Shown here one piece after another: positions 8,875 to 17,858 of a stretch of 64,000 bases of DNA. The notes under the pieces were generated by a model. It did no database searches, was not told the DNA's origin, and was given only the letters and a program-made list of their open reading frames with translations. How positions within the stretch are numbered: position 1 is the first letter of the stretch; each line of letters begins with the position of its first letter. The DNA comes from CAZEAC01 sp964510065 (GTDB taxonomy: Bacteria; Bdellovibrionota_C; UBA2361; CAIXSY01), in assembly GCA_964510065.1 (NCBI GenBank), contig CAZEAC010000003.1, forward strand, positions 33,950-97,949. Reading direction: 5' to 3'. The translations under genes were made by a program, and so were the position numbers.

Positions 8875-10848
8875 ATGAAAACACAGTCTATAAGCGCGCT
8901 CAGTAGAATCTTCGCTAGCATAGCGGGAGTATGTGTCATCGCCGTCACTACAATTGCTCAGCCTCTGTCAAACTTGGCTTCGGACGCAGCCAAGAAGGTC
9001 TATGTAGAGCCTGGCAAGTATGATGATTTCTATGCCTTTGTATCTGGCGGGTTTAGTGGCCAGGTATCAGCGTATGGAATACCTTCCGGTCGCCTTCTCA
9101 AGGTCATTCCAGTATTTTCGGTCAATCCGGAAAGTGGATACGGATTCGCGGAAGAATCCAAGGCAATGCTAGAGACATCCCATGGATTCGTGCCATGGGA
9201 CGACTCGCATCATCCGTGGCTATCTCAATCAAATGGCGAAGATGACGGAAGATGGTTGTTTATAAACGCCAATAACACACCGCGTATTGCTCGAATTGAT
9301 CTCGCCACCTTTAGAACCGCGGAGATTATTGAGATTCCAAATTCCGGCGGTAATCATGGCTCGCCATTCGGTACCATGAATACAGAGTATTTGGTGGCAT
9401 CAACGCGTTTTTCAGTTCCAATTCCGCAAAAAGATGTGCCAATTTCGGACTCCAAAGAGTTCTCTGGATCTATTAGTTTCATAAAAGTCGATAGTGCGAC
9501 CGGCAAGATGAATATCGCTTTTCAGCTGATGGTCCCTGGAATCGACTACGATCTGGCACATTGCGGAAAAGGTCCTTCTCATGGCTGGTGCTTTCTCACC
9601 AGTTACAATAGCGAGAAGGCGACCACGCTGCTCGAAGTTAATGCATCAAGAAATGATAAAGACTTCCTTGCCGCGGTAAATTGGAAGCAAGCGGAGCAGT
9701 GTATCGCACAGGGCAAGGGCAAAGATGCGCCTGTGAGCTATGTACATAATACTTTGAACGAGTCGACCCACTCGGTAAACTCAGAGAAAGTGACTAAGGT
9801 AAGAACTCTCCCTGCTGGTGACTGTCCTGGGGTAATTTATTATATCCCCATTGCTAAATCGCCACACGGCTCGGACGTTGACCCTACAGGGGAGTACATA
9901 GTGGGAGGTGGAAAACTGGCCGCGCAGATCACCGCCTATTCATTTAGTAAGCTGAAACAGGCAATTCAAGAAAAGAAGTTCGCAGGGGATTTCGAAGGAG
10001 TGCCAGTTCTAGATTATGCATCAGTTGTAGCAGGCGAAGTAAAGAAACCCTGCCTCGGACCTTTGCATACTGAGTTCGATGGCAATGGTTATGCCTACAC
10101 TTCGTGCTTTGTAAGCTCGGAAGTGGTGAAATGGAAATTGGGAACATGGGAAGTCGCCGACCGGATGCAAACATTTTACTCATTGGGACATTTGATGATT
10201 CCGGGCGGAAATACGATGAAGCCTTGGGGAAAGTATGTCTTTGCAATGAATAAGATTACCAAAGATCGCTATCTGCCCACCGGGCCCGAACTAAATCAGG
10301 CCGCCCAGCTGCTTGATATTAGCGGAGACAAGATGAAGATGCTTCTTGATTTTCCTACGGTTGGCGAGCCACACTATGCCCAGGGAATAGCGGCGGAGCT
10401 AGTTTCCAAGCGGGCGAAAAAAATCTACCCGCTTGAAGAGAATAAACATAAATATGCTTGCTTGACCGAAGAAAACGCTAAGGTAACACGCGAGGGGAAG
10501 ACAGTGCATGTCACGATGGCGAGTATTCGTTCACACTTTAGCCCTGATAATATCGAGGGCATACAGGTGGGCGATACCGTGTACTTCCATGTCACCAATT
10601 TGGAGCAAGATTGGGACATTCCGCATGGCTTCACGGTTCTTGGCGGCAATAACGCCGAGCTATTGATTATGCCGGGAGAAACTCAAACCTATAAATGGAT
10701 GCCTACGGAAGCAGGTATTTATCCATTCTACTGCACTGATTTTTGTTCGGCGCTGCACCAGGAGATGCAAGGATATATCCGCGTATCAGCTCCAGGGTCA
10801 AAGGTTGCCCTTAAATGGGGTACCAACAAGGATCTAAGTAAGCAGTAG
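8875..10848 (+). CDS. nosZ: Nitrous-oxide reductase, clade II type
   Basis: NosZ reduces N2O to N2 in the periplasm, the last step of denitrification. At 657 aa it has an N-terminal seven-bladed propeller for the CuZ cluster: DSHHPWLS with paired His (112, 113), GNHGSPFG, LAHCGKGPSHGW, KSPHGSDVDP, GPLHTEFD and EPHYAQG supply the expected histidines. A C-terminal cupredoxin carries CuA: VLGGNN region, then FYCTDFCSALHQEMQGY near 617-633. The leader (residues 1-29) is a simple hydrophobic Sec signal without a twin-arginine motif, a hallmark of clade II (atypical) NosZ. The downstream membrane protein-nosL-nosD-nosF-nosY order also fits that clade. No nosR is present nearby. Confidence 0.97.
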   Translation: MKTQSISALSRIFASIAGVCVIAVTTIAQPLSNLASDAAKKVYVEPGKYDDFYAFVSGGFSGQVSAYGIPSGRLLKVIPVFSVNPESGYGFAEESKAMLETSHGFVPWDDSHHPWLSQSNGEDDGRWLFINANNTPRIARIDLATFRTAEIIEIPNSGGNHGSPFGTMNTEYLVASTRFSVPIPQKDVPISDSKEFSGSISFIKVDSATGKMNIAFQLMVPGIDYDLAHCGKGPSHGWCFLTSYNSEKATTLLEVNASRNDKDFLAAVNWKQAEQCIAQGKGKDAPVSYVHNTLNESTHSVNSEKVTKVRTLPAGDCPGVIYYIPIAKSPHGSDVDPTGEYIVGGGKLAAQITAYSFSKLKQAIQEKKFAGDFEGVPVLDYASVVAGEVKKPCLGPLHTEFDGNGYAYTSCFVSSEVVKWKLGTWEVADRMQTFYSLGHLMIPGGNTMKPWGKYVFAMNKITKDRYLPTGPELNQAAQLLDISGDKMKMLLDFPTVGEPHYAQGIAAELVSKRAKKIYPLEENKHKYACLTEENAKVTREGKTVHVTMASIRSHFSPDNIEGIQVGDTVYFHVTNLEQDWDIPHGFTVLGGNNAELLIMPGETQTYKWMPTEAGIYPFYCTDFCSALHQEMQGYIRVSAPGSKVALKWGTNKDLSKQ

Positions 10849-10875
10849 TCCATGCGTATGTGCTAGGGGTAGAAG

Positions 10876-11436
10876 ATGTCAGCTCTCGCAAGAGTCGTTT
10901 TAGTAATCGCCTCGCTGTTACTTTTAGTGCCATTTTTTTACCCGCTTTGGCAGATTGGTTTAACAGCCCCTCAGTATCCTGAGGGGCTGTCGCTGCAGAT
11001 TTGGATCAATAAGATTACGGGAGATGTTCGCAATATCAACGTACTCAATCACTACATAGGGATGGCCAAAGTCGAGCCTGAGAAGATACCCGAACTGCGA
11101 TGGTTCCCCTATGTATTTTCAGCGTTTGCTGGATTTGGAATCCTCGCAGCAATACTCAATCGAATATTGATGATTCGACTCTGGGCACTGGGGTTACTGA
11201 CTTTTGCTGTTGTGAGTCTTTATGATTTCTACTCTTGGGAGTATCGTTTTGGAAACGAACTCTCGGATGATGCTCCAATGAAGCTAGAAGAGAGCTACCA
11301 GCCACCGCTTATTGGGACGAAGCTGATATTGAACATAACTGCGAAGTCATATCCCGAAAAGGGCGGATACGGATTTTCACTTGCCACGCTCACAGCTTTG
11401 GGGTTACTGCTTGGCTCTTTCAAGAAGAAAAAATAA
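10876..11436 (+). CDS. Nos-cluster integral membrane protein
   Basis: 186 aa with about four hydrophobic segments (roughly 5-28, 76-95, 98-116, 163-181) and a soluble loop (about 30-75) containing LSLQIWINKI and LNHYIGMAKVEPEKIPELRW. It lies between nosZ and nosL, only 27 bp after nosZ. An uncharacterised membrane protein at this position is recurrent in clade II nos clusters and might serve electron transfer or copper delivery. That is inference; no cofactor motif is seen. The C-terminus is lysine-rich (SFKKKK). Confidence 0.8.
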   Translation: MSALARVVLVIASLLLLVPFFYPLWQIGLTAPQYPEGLSLQIWINKITGDVRNINVLNHYIGMAKVEPEKIPELRWFPYVFSAFAGFGILAAILNRILMIRLWALGLLTFAVVSLYDFYSWEYRFGNELSDDAPMKLEESYQPPLIGTKLILNITAKSYPEKGGYGFSLATLTALGLLLGSFKKKK

Positions 11437-11437
11437 T

Positions 11438-11872
11438 TTGCGACAGGCGATTCCTCTCGCGTTGTTGGCATGGAGCTTGCTCGCCTGCGATTCGCGGCCT
11501 CACGCTGAGGCAATTCAGCTCGGCAAAGACCAGTGTAGTCAATGTAGAATGACAATTGTTGACCTACGGCATGGCGGTGAGATCGTTACGTCTAAGGGCA
11601 AGGTCTTTATGTTCGACTCGCTCGAATGTTTACTCGGATTTTATCGGCAGACGAAGAGTCAAGAAGCGAAGCTGTATGTGTTGGATTTTGAAAGGCCCGG
11701 CGAGCTCATTGCTGCGGAAAATGCCTCATTTGTGAGAACCAACTCGCGAAACGGTCCGATGGGTTCAACGCTCATTGCGCTTTCAAGTAGTGGCGCAGCT
11801 CAACGCATGACTTCCGAGGGCGGCGGCCAAGTCTTATCCTGGCAAGAGTTGCTCCAGAAAGGTTCTGAATGA
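11438..11872 (+). CDS. nosL: Copper chaperone lipoprotein NosL
   Basis: NosL is a lipid-anchored Cu(I)-binding protein that supplies copper for NosZ maturation. The frame is open from 11381, but the likely start is TTG at 11438, one base after the preceding stop. This gives a signal ending in the lipobox SLLAC (Cys17). The copper site DQCSQCRM (Cys33, Cys36, Met38) and the following EIVTSKGKVFMFDSLECLLGFY are characteristic. The stop overlaps the nosD start by ATGA, indicating translational coupling. Confidence 0.9.
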   Translation: MRQAIPLALLAWSLLACDSRPHAEAIQLGKDQCSQCRMTIVDLRHGGEIVTSKGKVFMFDSLECLLGFYRQTKSQEAKLYVLDFERPGELIAAENASFVRTNSRNGPMGSTLIALSSSGAAQRMTSEGGGQVLSWQELLQKGSE

Positions 11873-13095
11873 GTAGTATGCTTGCGGCAATCTTAGGCCT
11901 AATGGCGGCGGCTACGCCTTTAACAGTCTGTTCGTCCGGATGTGACTATACGCTACCACAAAAAGCCGTTGAAGCGGCTCAGCCGGGAACCATTGTGATC
12001 ATCAAGTCCGGCAAATATAAGAGCGATGTGCCTCTAAGCATCACTAAGTCGATATCTCTTCTCGGAGAAGACTGGCCGGTAATTGAAGGCAATGGCAGAA
12101 GCGATGTAGTTCAAGTTCTCGCGGCAAATGTTCGAATTGACGGATTAGAGATTGGAGATTCCGGGAGCAGCTTCTTGCACGAGCTCGCCGCGATTAGGGT
12201 TGAAGGTGTTACTGGTTGCGAAATTACAAATAATCGTTTGCGTCACAACGCCTATGGAATATACCTCGCGAACTCCGAAAAGTGCCGTGTATCAAGAAAC
12301 GAATTGGAAGGGAGCTACGCTTCGGAAGCTGAAGCGGGCAACGGAATTCATAGCTGGCAGGGGAAGTCTCATACGATCGAAGATAATGTGATTCGAGCCC
12401 ATCGAGATGGTATCTATCTTGAATTTACAAATGAGAGCGAGATAAAAGGTAACCTTGTACAGGGCAATCTTCGCTATGGCCTGCACTTCATGAGCTCTCA
12501 TCGTAATCAATATCGAGAAAATCGCTTCTCGGAAAATGGAGCAGGGGTAGCGGTAATGTACTCGCGTAATGTGGATATGGTTCACAACGTTTTCGCGGAT
12601 AACCGCGGAGCCGCTGCGTACGGTCTGCTTCTTAAGGATATTTCACTCGGAACGATTCGCGATAATCTCTTTGACGATAATACCTACGGCATTTATATGG
12701 AGGGCACAAACCGCGCTACTTTCGAAAGGAATAATTTCACTCACAACGGCGTAGCGCTGCGCATTCTTGGAGATTGTGATGACAATACTTTTCGATACAA
12801 TAACTTTTCAGCGAATACCTTTGCTGTCACTACGAACTCGAGCAGAAACCCCAATCGCTTTGAGGAGAACTATTGGAGTCAGTATGACGGTTATGATCTT
12901 GAAGGCGACGGAATCGGAGATGTTCCCTTTCGACCTGTTAGCCTTTCGTCGGTGATTGTGGAGCGCTATGATTCAACTTATGTGCTTATTAAAAGCCCAC
13001 TGTTCCTGATTCTCGATCAAATTGAGCAGGTATTTCCCATGCTGATACCGGAGAGTCTTGTAGATACAAAGCCTCGGATGAGTCAGTTTAAGTAG
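11869..13095 (+). CDS. nosD: Periplasmic NosD, right-handed beta-helix protein
   Basis: NosD works with NosF and NosY to deliver sulfur or copper for the CuZ centre. The 408-aa protein has an N-terminal signal (residues 1-20), then repeated beta-helix rungs: VRIDGLEI, CEITNNRLRHNAYGIYLANS, HTIEDNVIRAHRDGIYLE, NQYRENRFSENGAGVAVM, GTIRDNLFDDNTYGIYME. The conserved NYWSQYDGYDLEGDGIGD near 335-352 marks the family, and the C-terminus has the hydrophobic tail region expected. It overlaps nosL by 4 nt and is 6 bp from nosF. Confidence 0.95.
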   Translation: MSSMLAAILGLMAAATPLTVCSSGCDYTLPQKAVEAAQPGTIVIIKSGKYKSDVPLSITKSISLLGEDWPVIEGNGRSDVVQVLAANVRIDGLEIGDSGSSFLHELAAIRVEGVTGCEITNNRLRHNAYGIYLANSEKCRVSRNELEGSYASEAEAGNGIHSWQGKSHTIEDNVIRAHRDGIYLEFTNESEIKGNLVQGNLRYGLHFMSSHRNQYRENRFSENGAGVAVMYSRNVDMVHNVFADNRGAAAYGLLLKDISLGTIRDNLFDDNTYGIYMEGTNRATFERNNFTHNGVALRILGDCDDNTFRYNNFSANTFAVTTNSSRNPNRFEENYWSQYDGYDLEGDGIGDVPFRPVSLSSVIVERYDSTYVLIKSPLFLILDQIEQVFPMLIPESLVDTKPRMSQFK

Positions 13096-13101
13096 CAAGG
13101 A

Positions 13102-13821
13102 ATGATTCATATTAGCGAGTTAAGCAAGAGTTTTGGAGATCTGCGAGTGCTGGATGCTCTTAGCTGTGAGATTAGCTCCGGGCGTATCACTGGCCTTGCT
13201 GGGCCAAATGCGTGTGGCAAGACTACACTTATCAAATCTATTTTGGGGCTGGTTGTCCCTGACAGTGGAACGATAACGGTGGAGGGCATTCCGCTTGACT
13301 CAGTAAGCTATCGAAGTTGCCTCGGGTACATGCCACAGCTGGCAGAGTTTCCTCGCAACTTGAAGCCATCGGAGCTTTTTAAGCTGTTATCTGCGTTGCG
13401 TCGGAAGCCTCCCGCGCGGCTAAATGAACTGGTGGCGCGCTTTGCACTGGAGCCATTTTTCGATAAGCCGTTTGCTAAGTTGTCGGTCGGAACGAGGCAA
13501 AAGTTCTCGGCGGTGGCGGCCTTCAGCTTTGAACCTCGAGTGCTAATTTTAGACGAGCCAACCGCAGGATTCGATCCGATAGCGTGCGTAACTTTCAAAA
13601 AACTATTACGTGAAGCCGTCGCTAGCGGGGTCACGGCTCTCATTGTGTCTCATGTCATGACAGAACTCGAACAACTCGTGGACGACCTTATATTTCTCCT
13701 CGGCGGAAAGGTCTTGTTCTCTGGACCTACCGCAACACTGAGCGAGACCACTTCAACGAGGAGTCTCGAAGACGGCATTATTAGATTGTTGAACTCCAAA
13801 AATTCGAGGCCTCTGGAATAG
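13102..13821 (+). CDS. nosF: ABC transporter ATPase NosF
   Basis: A 239-aa ABC ATPase that energises the NosDFY maturation system. Walker A is GPNACGKTT (about 31-39), where most relatives have GPNGAGKTT; Walker B is VLILDEPTAGFDP; the switch His is in IVSHVM. The signature is LSVGTRQK rather than the usual SGGxxQ, close to the relaxed signatures seen in NosF. The end overlaps closely with nosY (2-bp gap). Confidence 0.93.
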   Translation: MIHISELSKSFGDLRVLDALSCEISSGRITGLAGPNACGKTTLIKSILGLVVPDSGTITVEGIPLDSVSYRSCLGYMPQLAEFPRNLKPSELFKLLSALRRKPPARLNELVARFALEPFFDKPFAKLSVGTRQKFSAVAAFSFEPRVLILDEPTAGFDPIACVTFKKLLREAVASGVTALIVSHVMTELEQLVDDLIFLLGGKVLFSGPTATLSETTSTRSLEDGIIRLLNSKNSRPLE

Positions 13822-13823
13822 CC

Positions 13824-14609
13824 GTGGCGATGAAAACAGTTTCAGCAGTGTTCTGGTCCGAGTTATGTAATGTTTTGCGGAGCAAGTGGATTTATGTGTA
13901 CACCATGTTCCTTGCCCTATTTGTTGCTGGATTCTGCTATCTGATTGATGACGCGCGCAAGTCCGAGCTGGGCCTAGTTAACTTGCTGATACCGCTCACG
14001 CCTCTTGTGAGTATTCTCTTTACCACTACCTATTGGTATACCTCCGAGCGCTTTACCGAGCTCTTACTGGCGCAGCCAATTTCGCGAGCGTGCCTCTTTT
14101 GGTCAAGAATCGCCGCGCTTATCGGCGCACTTACGACAAGCCTCTTTATCGGAATGGTTATAGCCGCGTGGTGTTTTGGGAGTCGAGATAGCGGGCTTGC
14201 GGTGCTGTTTATCTCAACGCTAGTGGTGCAGGCGATTTTCTGCTTATTCGGGGCTTTGATTGCTACCGCGATAACTGATCGCATGTGGGGGATCGGGTTG
14301 GGGTTCGCTGTCTGGTTCTACTTCGTGGCCTTGCATGATGCGCTGACGCTGCTTGTCCTTTATTGGTTTAGAGATTATTCGCTGCAGCTTGTAAGCTCGG
14401 TGCTATGCGCATTGAATCCTATTGGACTTCTTCGCGTATTATTGCTTATGCATTTTGACGCGCCATTATTGCTAGGACATTCCGGCGCGATAATTCGCCG
14501 TGCCATGGAGTCCGGCATGGGATACTGGTGGGGCGCCGCTATCCTGTTGCTTTGGATAGCGCTCCCCGCCGTTGTGAGCTATCGAATCTTCCGCAAAAGG
14601 GATTTTTAG
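13824..14609 (+). CDS. nosY: ABC transporter permease NosY
   Basis: 261-aa integral membrane protein with about six hydrophobic helices, a typical ABC-2-like permease. The segment YWYTSERFTELLLAQPISR after the second helix is the cytoplasmic coupling region seen in NosY. It starts at GTG 13824 directly after nosF and ends the nos operon. An imperfect hairpin just downstream (about 14610-14640) is only a weak terminator candidate. Confidence 0.93.
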   Translation: MAMKTVSAVFWSELCNVLRSKWIYVYTMFLALFVAGFCYLIDDARKSELGLVNLLIPLTPLVSILFTTTYWYTSERFTELLLAQPISRACLFWSRIAALIGALTTSLFIGMVIAAWCFGSRDSGLAVLFISTLVVQAIFCLFGALIATAITDRMWGIGLGFAVWFYFVALHDALTLLVLYWFRDYSLQLVSSVLCALNPIGLLRVLLLMHFDAPLLLGHSGAIIRRAMESGMGYWWGAAILLLWIALPAVVSYRIFRKRDF

Positions 14610-14689
14610 TACGCAGCTACTTCTTCGCCTATGCGTGAAGTACAGTCATTCATATGGAGATGACACTCGATCAGCTATGCCGTCGTTTC

Positions 14690-15196
14690 CTACTTCGCGG
14701 GTGGTAGTAGTACCGAGTCAATAACGTGCACAATTCCATTGGCCGCGGGAACGGAAGCTAGAACGGTCGCCCCGTTAATGGTTGTCTTGCCATTTTTGAC
14801 TGCGATTGTAGCGTGGTCACCATTTGCCTGCCCAAGGTCGCGGCCATCTGTAAGCATATTGGGCTTAAGCACACCGACAAAAACATGGTACTCAAGGATA
14901 TTCTGTAGCTTTTCTTTATTTTCAGCCTTTAAAAGATCTTCCACGGTACCCGCTGGAAGTTTTGCAAAGGCTTGATTTGTAGGAGCGAAGACAGTGAATG
15001 GCCCAGGATTTGAGAGTACGTCGACGAGCTCGGCTGCCTTAACTGCGGTGACAAGAGTAGAGTGGTCTTTAGAGTCGACCGCTACCTGCACTACGTTCTT
15101 TTTAGCGACATCTCCCTTTATCTGGGACTGATCGGCAATTGCGATGGTTGAGGTGAGAAGCATCGTGAACCAAAGGCCGAAGATTGAGAATTTCAT
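14690..15196 (-). CDS. Secreted fasciclin (FAS1) domain protein
   Basis: 168 aa: signal peptide (about 1-21) and one FAS1 domain. Both FAS1 signature blocks are visible: FTVFAPTNQAFAKLP (H1) and NGIVHVIDSVLLPP (H2), with LEYHVFVGVL between. FAS1 proteins are extracellular or periplasmic adhesion-type modules of unknown exact role in bacteria. It is transcribed toward nosY and lies downstream of the Rrf2 gene on the same strand, separated by 124 bp of AT-rich DNA containing its likely promoter. Confidence 0.93.
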   Translation of the reverse strand: MKFSIFGLWFTMLLTSTIAIADQSQIKGDVAKKNVVQVAVDSKDHSTLVTAVKAAELVDVLSNPGPFTVFAPTNQAFAKLPAGTVEDLLKAENKEKLQNILEYHVFVGVLKPNMLTDGRDLGQANGDHATIAVKNGKTTINGATVLASVPAANGIVHVIDSVLLPPAK

Positions 15197-15320
15197 AAAA
15201 TAATCTCGATATAAAAATACCTATATATCCTTTTTTATCGAATTACTCCCATCTGGTCAATCGACCATTATGGCTTAACCAGGGTAGATTAAAAACGAAA
15301 GGACCATTGAGCGGGCCTGA

Positions 15321-15728
15321 TCATTTGCCCGAGGGCGGGCCCAACTCAGCAATCTTTAGCTCGCCAAGGAATTTCACAATATCATTTTTCAGGATCGACC
15401 ATCCGGAGTGAAAAGCGCAGGGCGACTGCGAGTTGCAGTTGCGCTTGGAGATTAGGCACGAAGAGACTAGAATTGGCTCATTCATTGCCATACAAATATC
15501 ATAAAGCGAAGCCGACCTACCTTGTGGAGATAACTTGACGCCGCCTCCCGGCCCCTTCCTGCCTATAAGCAACCCAGCGCGTACGAGCTGCTTGATAACT
15601 TTCGCGAGATAAGGATAAGGAATGCGACTGTCCTTCGCTATCTGAGCAATGCTTACAAATTCGCTCCCCTCACATTGAAATATCTGGATGAGGGCGCGAA
15701 TTGCATACTTTGAAGTCGCCGCAATCAT
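15321..15728 (-). CDS. Rrf2-family transcriptional regulator with three cysteines
   Basis: 135 aa with the N-terminal winged helix of Rrf2 regulators (YAIRALIQIF, IAQIAKDSRIPYPYLAKVIKQLVRAGLL, then GRKGPGGGVKLS). Cys91, Cys98 and Cys104 are spaced C-X6-C-X5-C, close to the Fe-S ligands of IscR and NsrR. An iron-sulfur cluster sensing NO, oxygen or redox state is therefore plausible. Its closeness to the nos cluster suggests control of N2O respiration, but there is no recognised NsrR-type operator before nosZ. Confidence 0.9.
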   Translation of the reverse strand: MIAATSKYAIRALIQIFQCEGSEFVSIAQIAKDSRIPYPYLAKVIKQLVRAGLLIGRKGPGGGVKLSPQGRSASLYDICMAMNEPILVSSCLISKRNCNSQSPCAFHSGWSILKNDIVKFLGELKIAELGPPSGK

Positions 15729-15783
15729 CCTGCGATTTTAATCAATGTCGCGTTCTTTTTAAAGCGATTCGACTTACCGTATT

Positions 15784-15848
15784 CGGCGACCTCTGTGCTC
15801 TCTGTGGTTTACATGCATTGAGAACCACCGAGAGCACAGAGGTCACCG
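15784..15848. repeat. Inverted repeat, CCACAGAG family
   Basis: CCTCTGTGCTCTCTGTGGTT pairs with AACCACCGAGAGCACAGAGG across a 13-nt loop, with one or two mismatches. It lies in the divergent interval 15729-16036, after which an AT-rich stretch precedes the small basic ORF. Confidence 0.8.
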
Positions 15849-16036
15849 AGACGGGGAAAAAGCTACCCACACTTAATGAGTAGTTATAAGAAACGAAGGT
15901 AACCAGTTGAAATCTTTCGCCTCAGCGTTTTTTTGCGTTAAAATAGTTCTTACGCTTTAACCCATTTAGCCCTTATTTGACTGTTTCTCGCATCCACTAT
16001 ACACTCCAACCTTCGTTTTTATTGATTGGTGTTACA

Positions 16037-16183
16037 ATGGCCTCGCCTACAAAAGAAACCTGGACAAAGCGTAATCGAAGAGATGCAACGCTTCTTAAGC
16101 GACGCCAGCGGAGAATTAGATTGAAGAGCGCAACAAGAGAAGCTCTTCAGGTAATTCACTCACTTAGAGCCGCTGGGAAGTAA
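16037..16183 (+). CDS. Small highly basic protein of unknown function
   Basis: 48 aa from the ATG at 16037 (MASPTKETWTKRNRRD), extendable to 68 aa from a TTG at 15977. Nearly a third is Arg or Lys (LLKRRQRRIRLKSATREALQ), suggesting nucleic acid or ribosome binding. No strong ribosome site is visible, so the start is uncertain. It is followed after 104 bp by pyruvate kinase. It could be a real small gene or a chance ORF; the biased composition and codon use favour the former. Confidence 0.5.
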   Translation: MASPTKETWTKRNRRDATLLKRRQRRIRLKSATREALQVIHSLRAAGK

Positions 16184-16287
16184 GTTTTTAGCTTAAATTC
16201 CGGCAATATTAAATTATGACTGCGTTAGCCTAGCCTGCCTTAATAGGGTATAAGTGGATCTGCATCTAGTTGTTCTTGGAGTGCATA

Positions 16288-17847
16288 ATGTCTACAGATC
16301 CGGCGCTGGCTCAAACTACCGGAAAACCGCAGATTCCTTTCAGTCAATTTAGTGCGCCTATCCGAAAGCCTGAGCAGGCGCCAGTCGCACATACCCGTCT
16401 TACAAAGATTGTCTGCACCCTTGGGCCAGCTTCGTGTAGCGAGGAGGTAATCAGGAAACTAATCCTGGCCGGTGCCAATGTCTTTAGGCTTAACTTCTCC
16501 CATGGCACTCACGAGTCACATACTCAGACCTTAAATCTCGTAAGGAAAGTTTCCAAGGAGCTTGGACGACCAGTTGGTGTGCTGCAGGACCTTTGCGGTC
16601 CGAAAGTGCGCATCAGCGAGGTGCCCGATGGCAAAATTACCCTTGCTGAAGGCGAAAGGGTCAAGCTTGTTTTTGGTGAAAAGGGCTCCCGCGAGAACGG
16701 TGAGACCGTAATAGCGACAAAAATTGTCGTGCCGCAAAATGTTTTGAAGGCTGGACATCGGGTGCTTCTGGCCGACGGAAGAATTCAGCTCTCTGTTACT
16801 GAAGTTGGAGCTGATTCAGTCAGCGCCACGGTTGAAGCCGGTGGCGAGCTACGTACCAAAGCTGGGCTTGCTATGCCTGATTCTGAGCTCTCGCTGCCCG
16901 CAATCACCGAGAAAGATAAACTCGATCTGGAGTGGGGATTAAAACATGGCGTAAATTATGTCGCACTCTCTTTTGTGCGTAGCGGCGCCGATGTATGTGA
17001 GCTTCGAGAGCTGATGCGCGCACATGGAGAAGTGCTGCCGATCGTATCGAAGATAGAGCGTAAGTGCGCACTTGAAGTGCTCCCCGAAATACTGGATCAG
17101 TCCGACGCGGTAATGGTTGCAAGGGGTGACCTTGGAACCGAGATTCCGATTGAGGAGATCCCCGAGGCGCAGGAGCTGATTGTCGAAGCGGCATTACAGC
17201 GTGGAATTCCCTGTATTGTTGCAACTGAAATGCTTATGAGTATGGTCGCGAGCGAAATGCCGACCCGTGGTGATATTACCGATGTTTCACTTGCCGCTCG
17301 TTCTGGAACAGACGCGGTAATGCTTTCCCAAGAGACGGCCATAGGAAATCATCCGGTGCAATCGGTGCGCACGATGGCACAGATTGTCGATCGCGGCGAA
17401 AACAAGTTCGAACACCAAAGGCACCTTGAGCGGATGACTGGAAAATCCCGCAAAAACCTCTCCGACCGTGAGGTAGTCGCGCTTTCAGCATGTAGTGCTT
17501 CGGTAAGCAGCGGAATTCACTGTATTGTAGCGTTCTCTCGAACCGGTGAGACCGCGCGAGCGGTTGCGAAATATCGACCTCAGGTACCGGTCTTTGCAGC
17601 TTCGAATAGCGAGGAAACTCTCGCCACGCTGTCGCTTGTTCGTGGCGTTATACCGCTCGGTATGGAGATGGAGTCGATCAGCAATGAGCGCGATCGCGAA
17701 CAAGTCTTGCAAAGCCTCGCGCGAAGTCACTTTGCGCTGAATAAAGAGGCTAACGATTTTGCGGCGATCGTAGTCTCGGCGACATTACCGCATTCGGCGA
17801 AATTTGAGATCCGAAGATTCTCACGCCAAGAGATTTGCGCGGGATAG
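16288..17847 (+). CDS. pyk: Pyruvate kinase
   Basis: Converts phosphoenolpyruvate and ADP to pyruvate and ATP. About 519 aa from the ATG at 16288, with TTGGAG 7 nt upstream. Motifs: TKIVCTLGPAS, NVFRLNFSHGTHESH, LQDLCGPKVRIS, the catalytic segment SKIERK, MVARGDLGTEIPIEEIP, and a C-terminal domain with IVAFSRTGETARAVAKYRP. Variation: the usual MLSGETA is MLSQETA, and the PTR stretch reads EMPTRGDITDVS. A Pro- and Gln-rich extension of about 30 residues precedes the TIM barrel. It is convergent with glmU (11-bp gap). Confidence 0.95.
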   Translation: MSTDPALAQTTGKPQIPFSQFSAPIRKPEQAPVAHTRLTKIVCTLGPASCSEEVIRKLILAGANVFRLNFSHGTHESHTQTLNLVRKVSKELGRPVGVLQDLCGPKVRISEVPDGKITLAEGERVKLVFGEKGSRENGETVIATKIVVPQNVLKAGHRVLLADGRIQLSVTEVGADSVSATVEAGGELRTKAGLAMPDSELSLPAITEKDKLDLEWGLKHGVNYVALSFVRSGADVCELRELMRAHGEVLPIVSKIERKCALEVLPEILDQSDAVMVARGDLGTEIPIEEIPEAQELIVEAALQRGIPCIVATEMLMSMVASEMPTRGDITDVSLAARSGTDAVMLSQETAIGNHPVQSVRTMAQIVDRGENKFEHQRHLERMTGKSRKNLSDREVVALSACSASVSSGIHCIVAFSRTGETARAVAKYRPQVPVFAASNSEETLATLSLVRGVIPLGMEMESISNERDREQVLQSLARSHFALNKEANDFAAIVVSATLPHSAKFEIRRFSRQEICAG

Positions 17848-17858
17848 CGCTGTACTAT

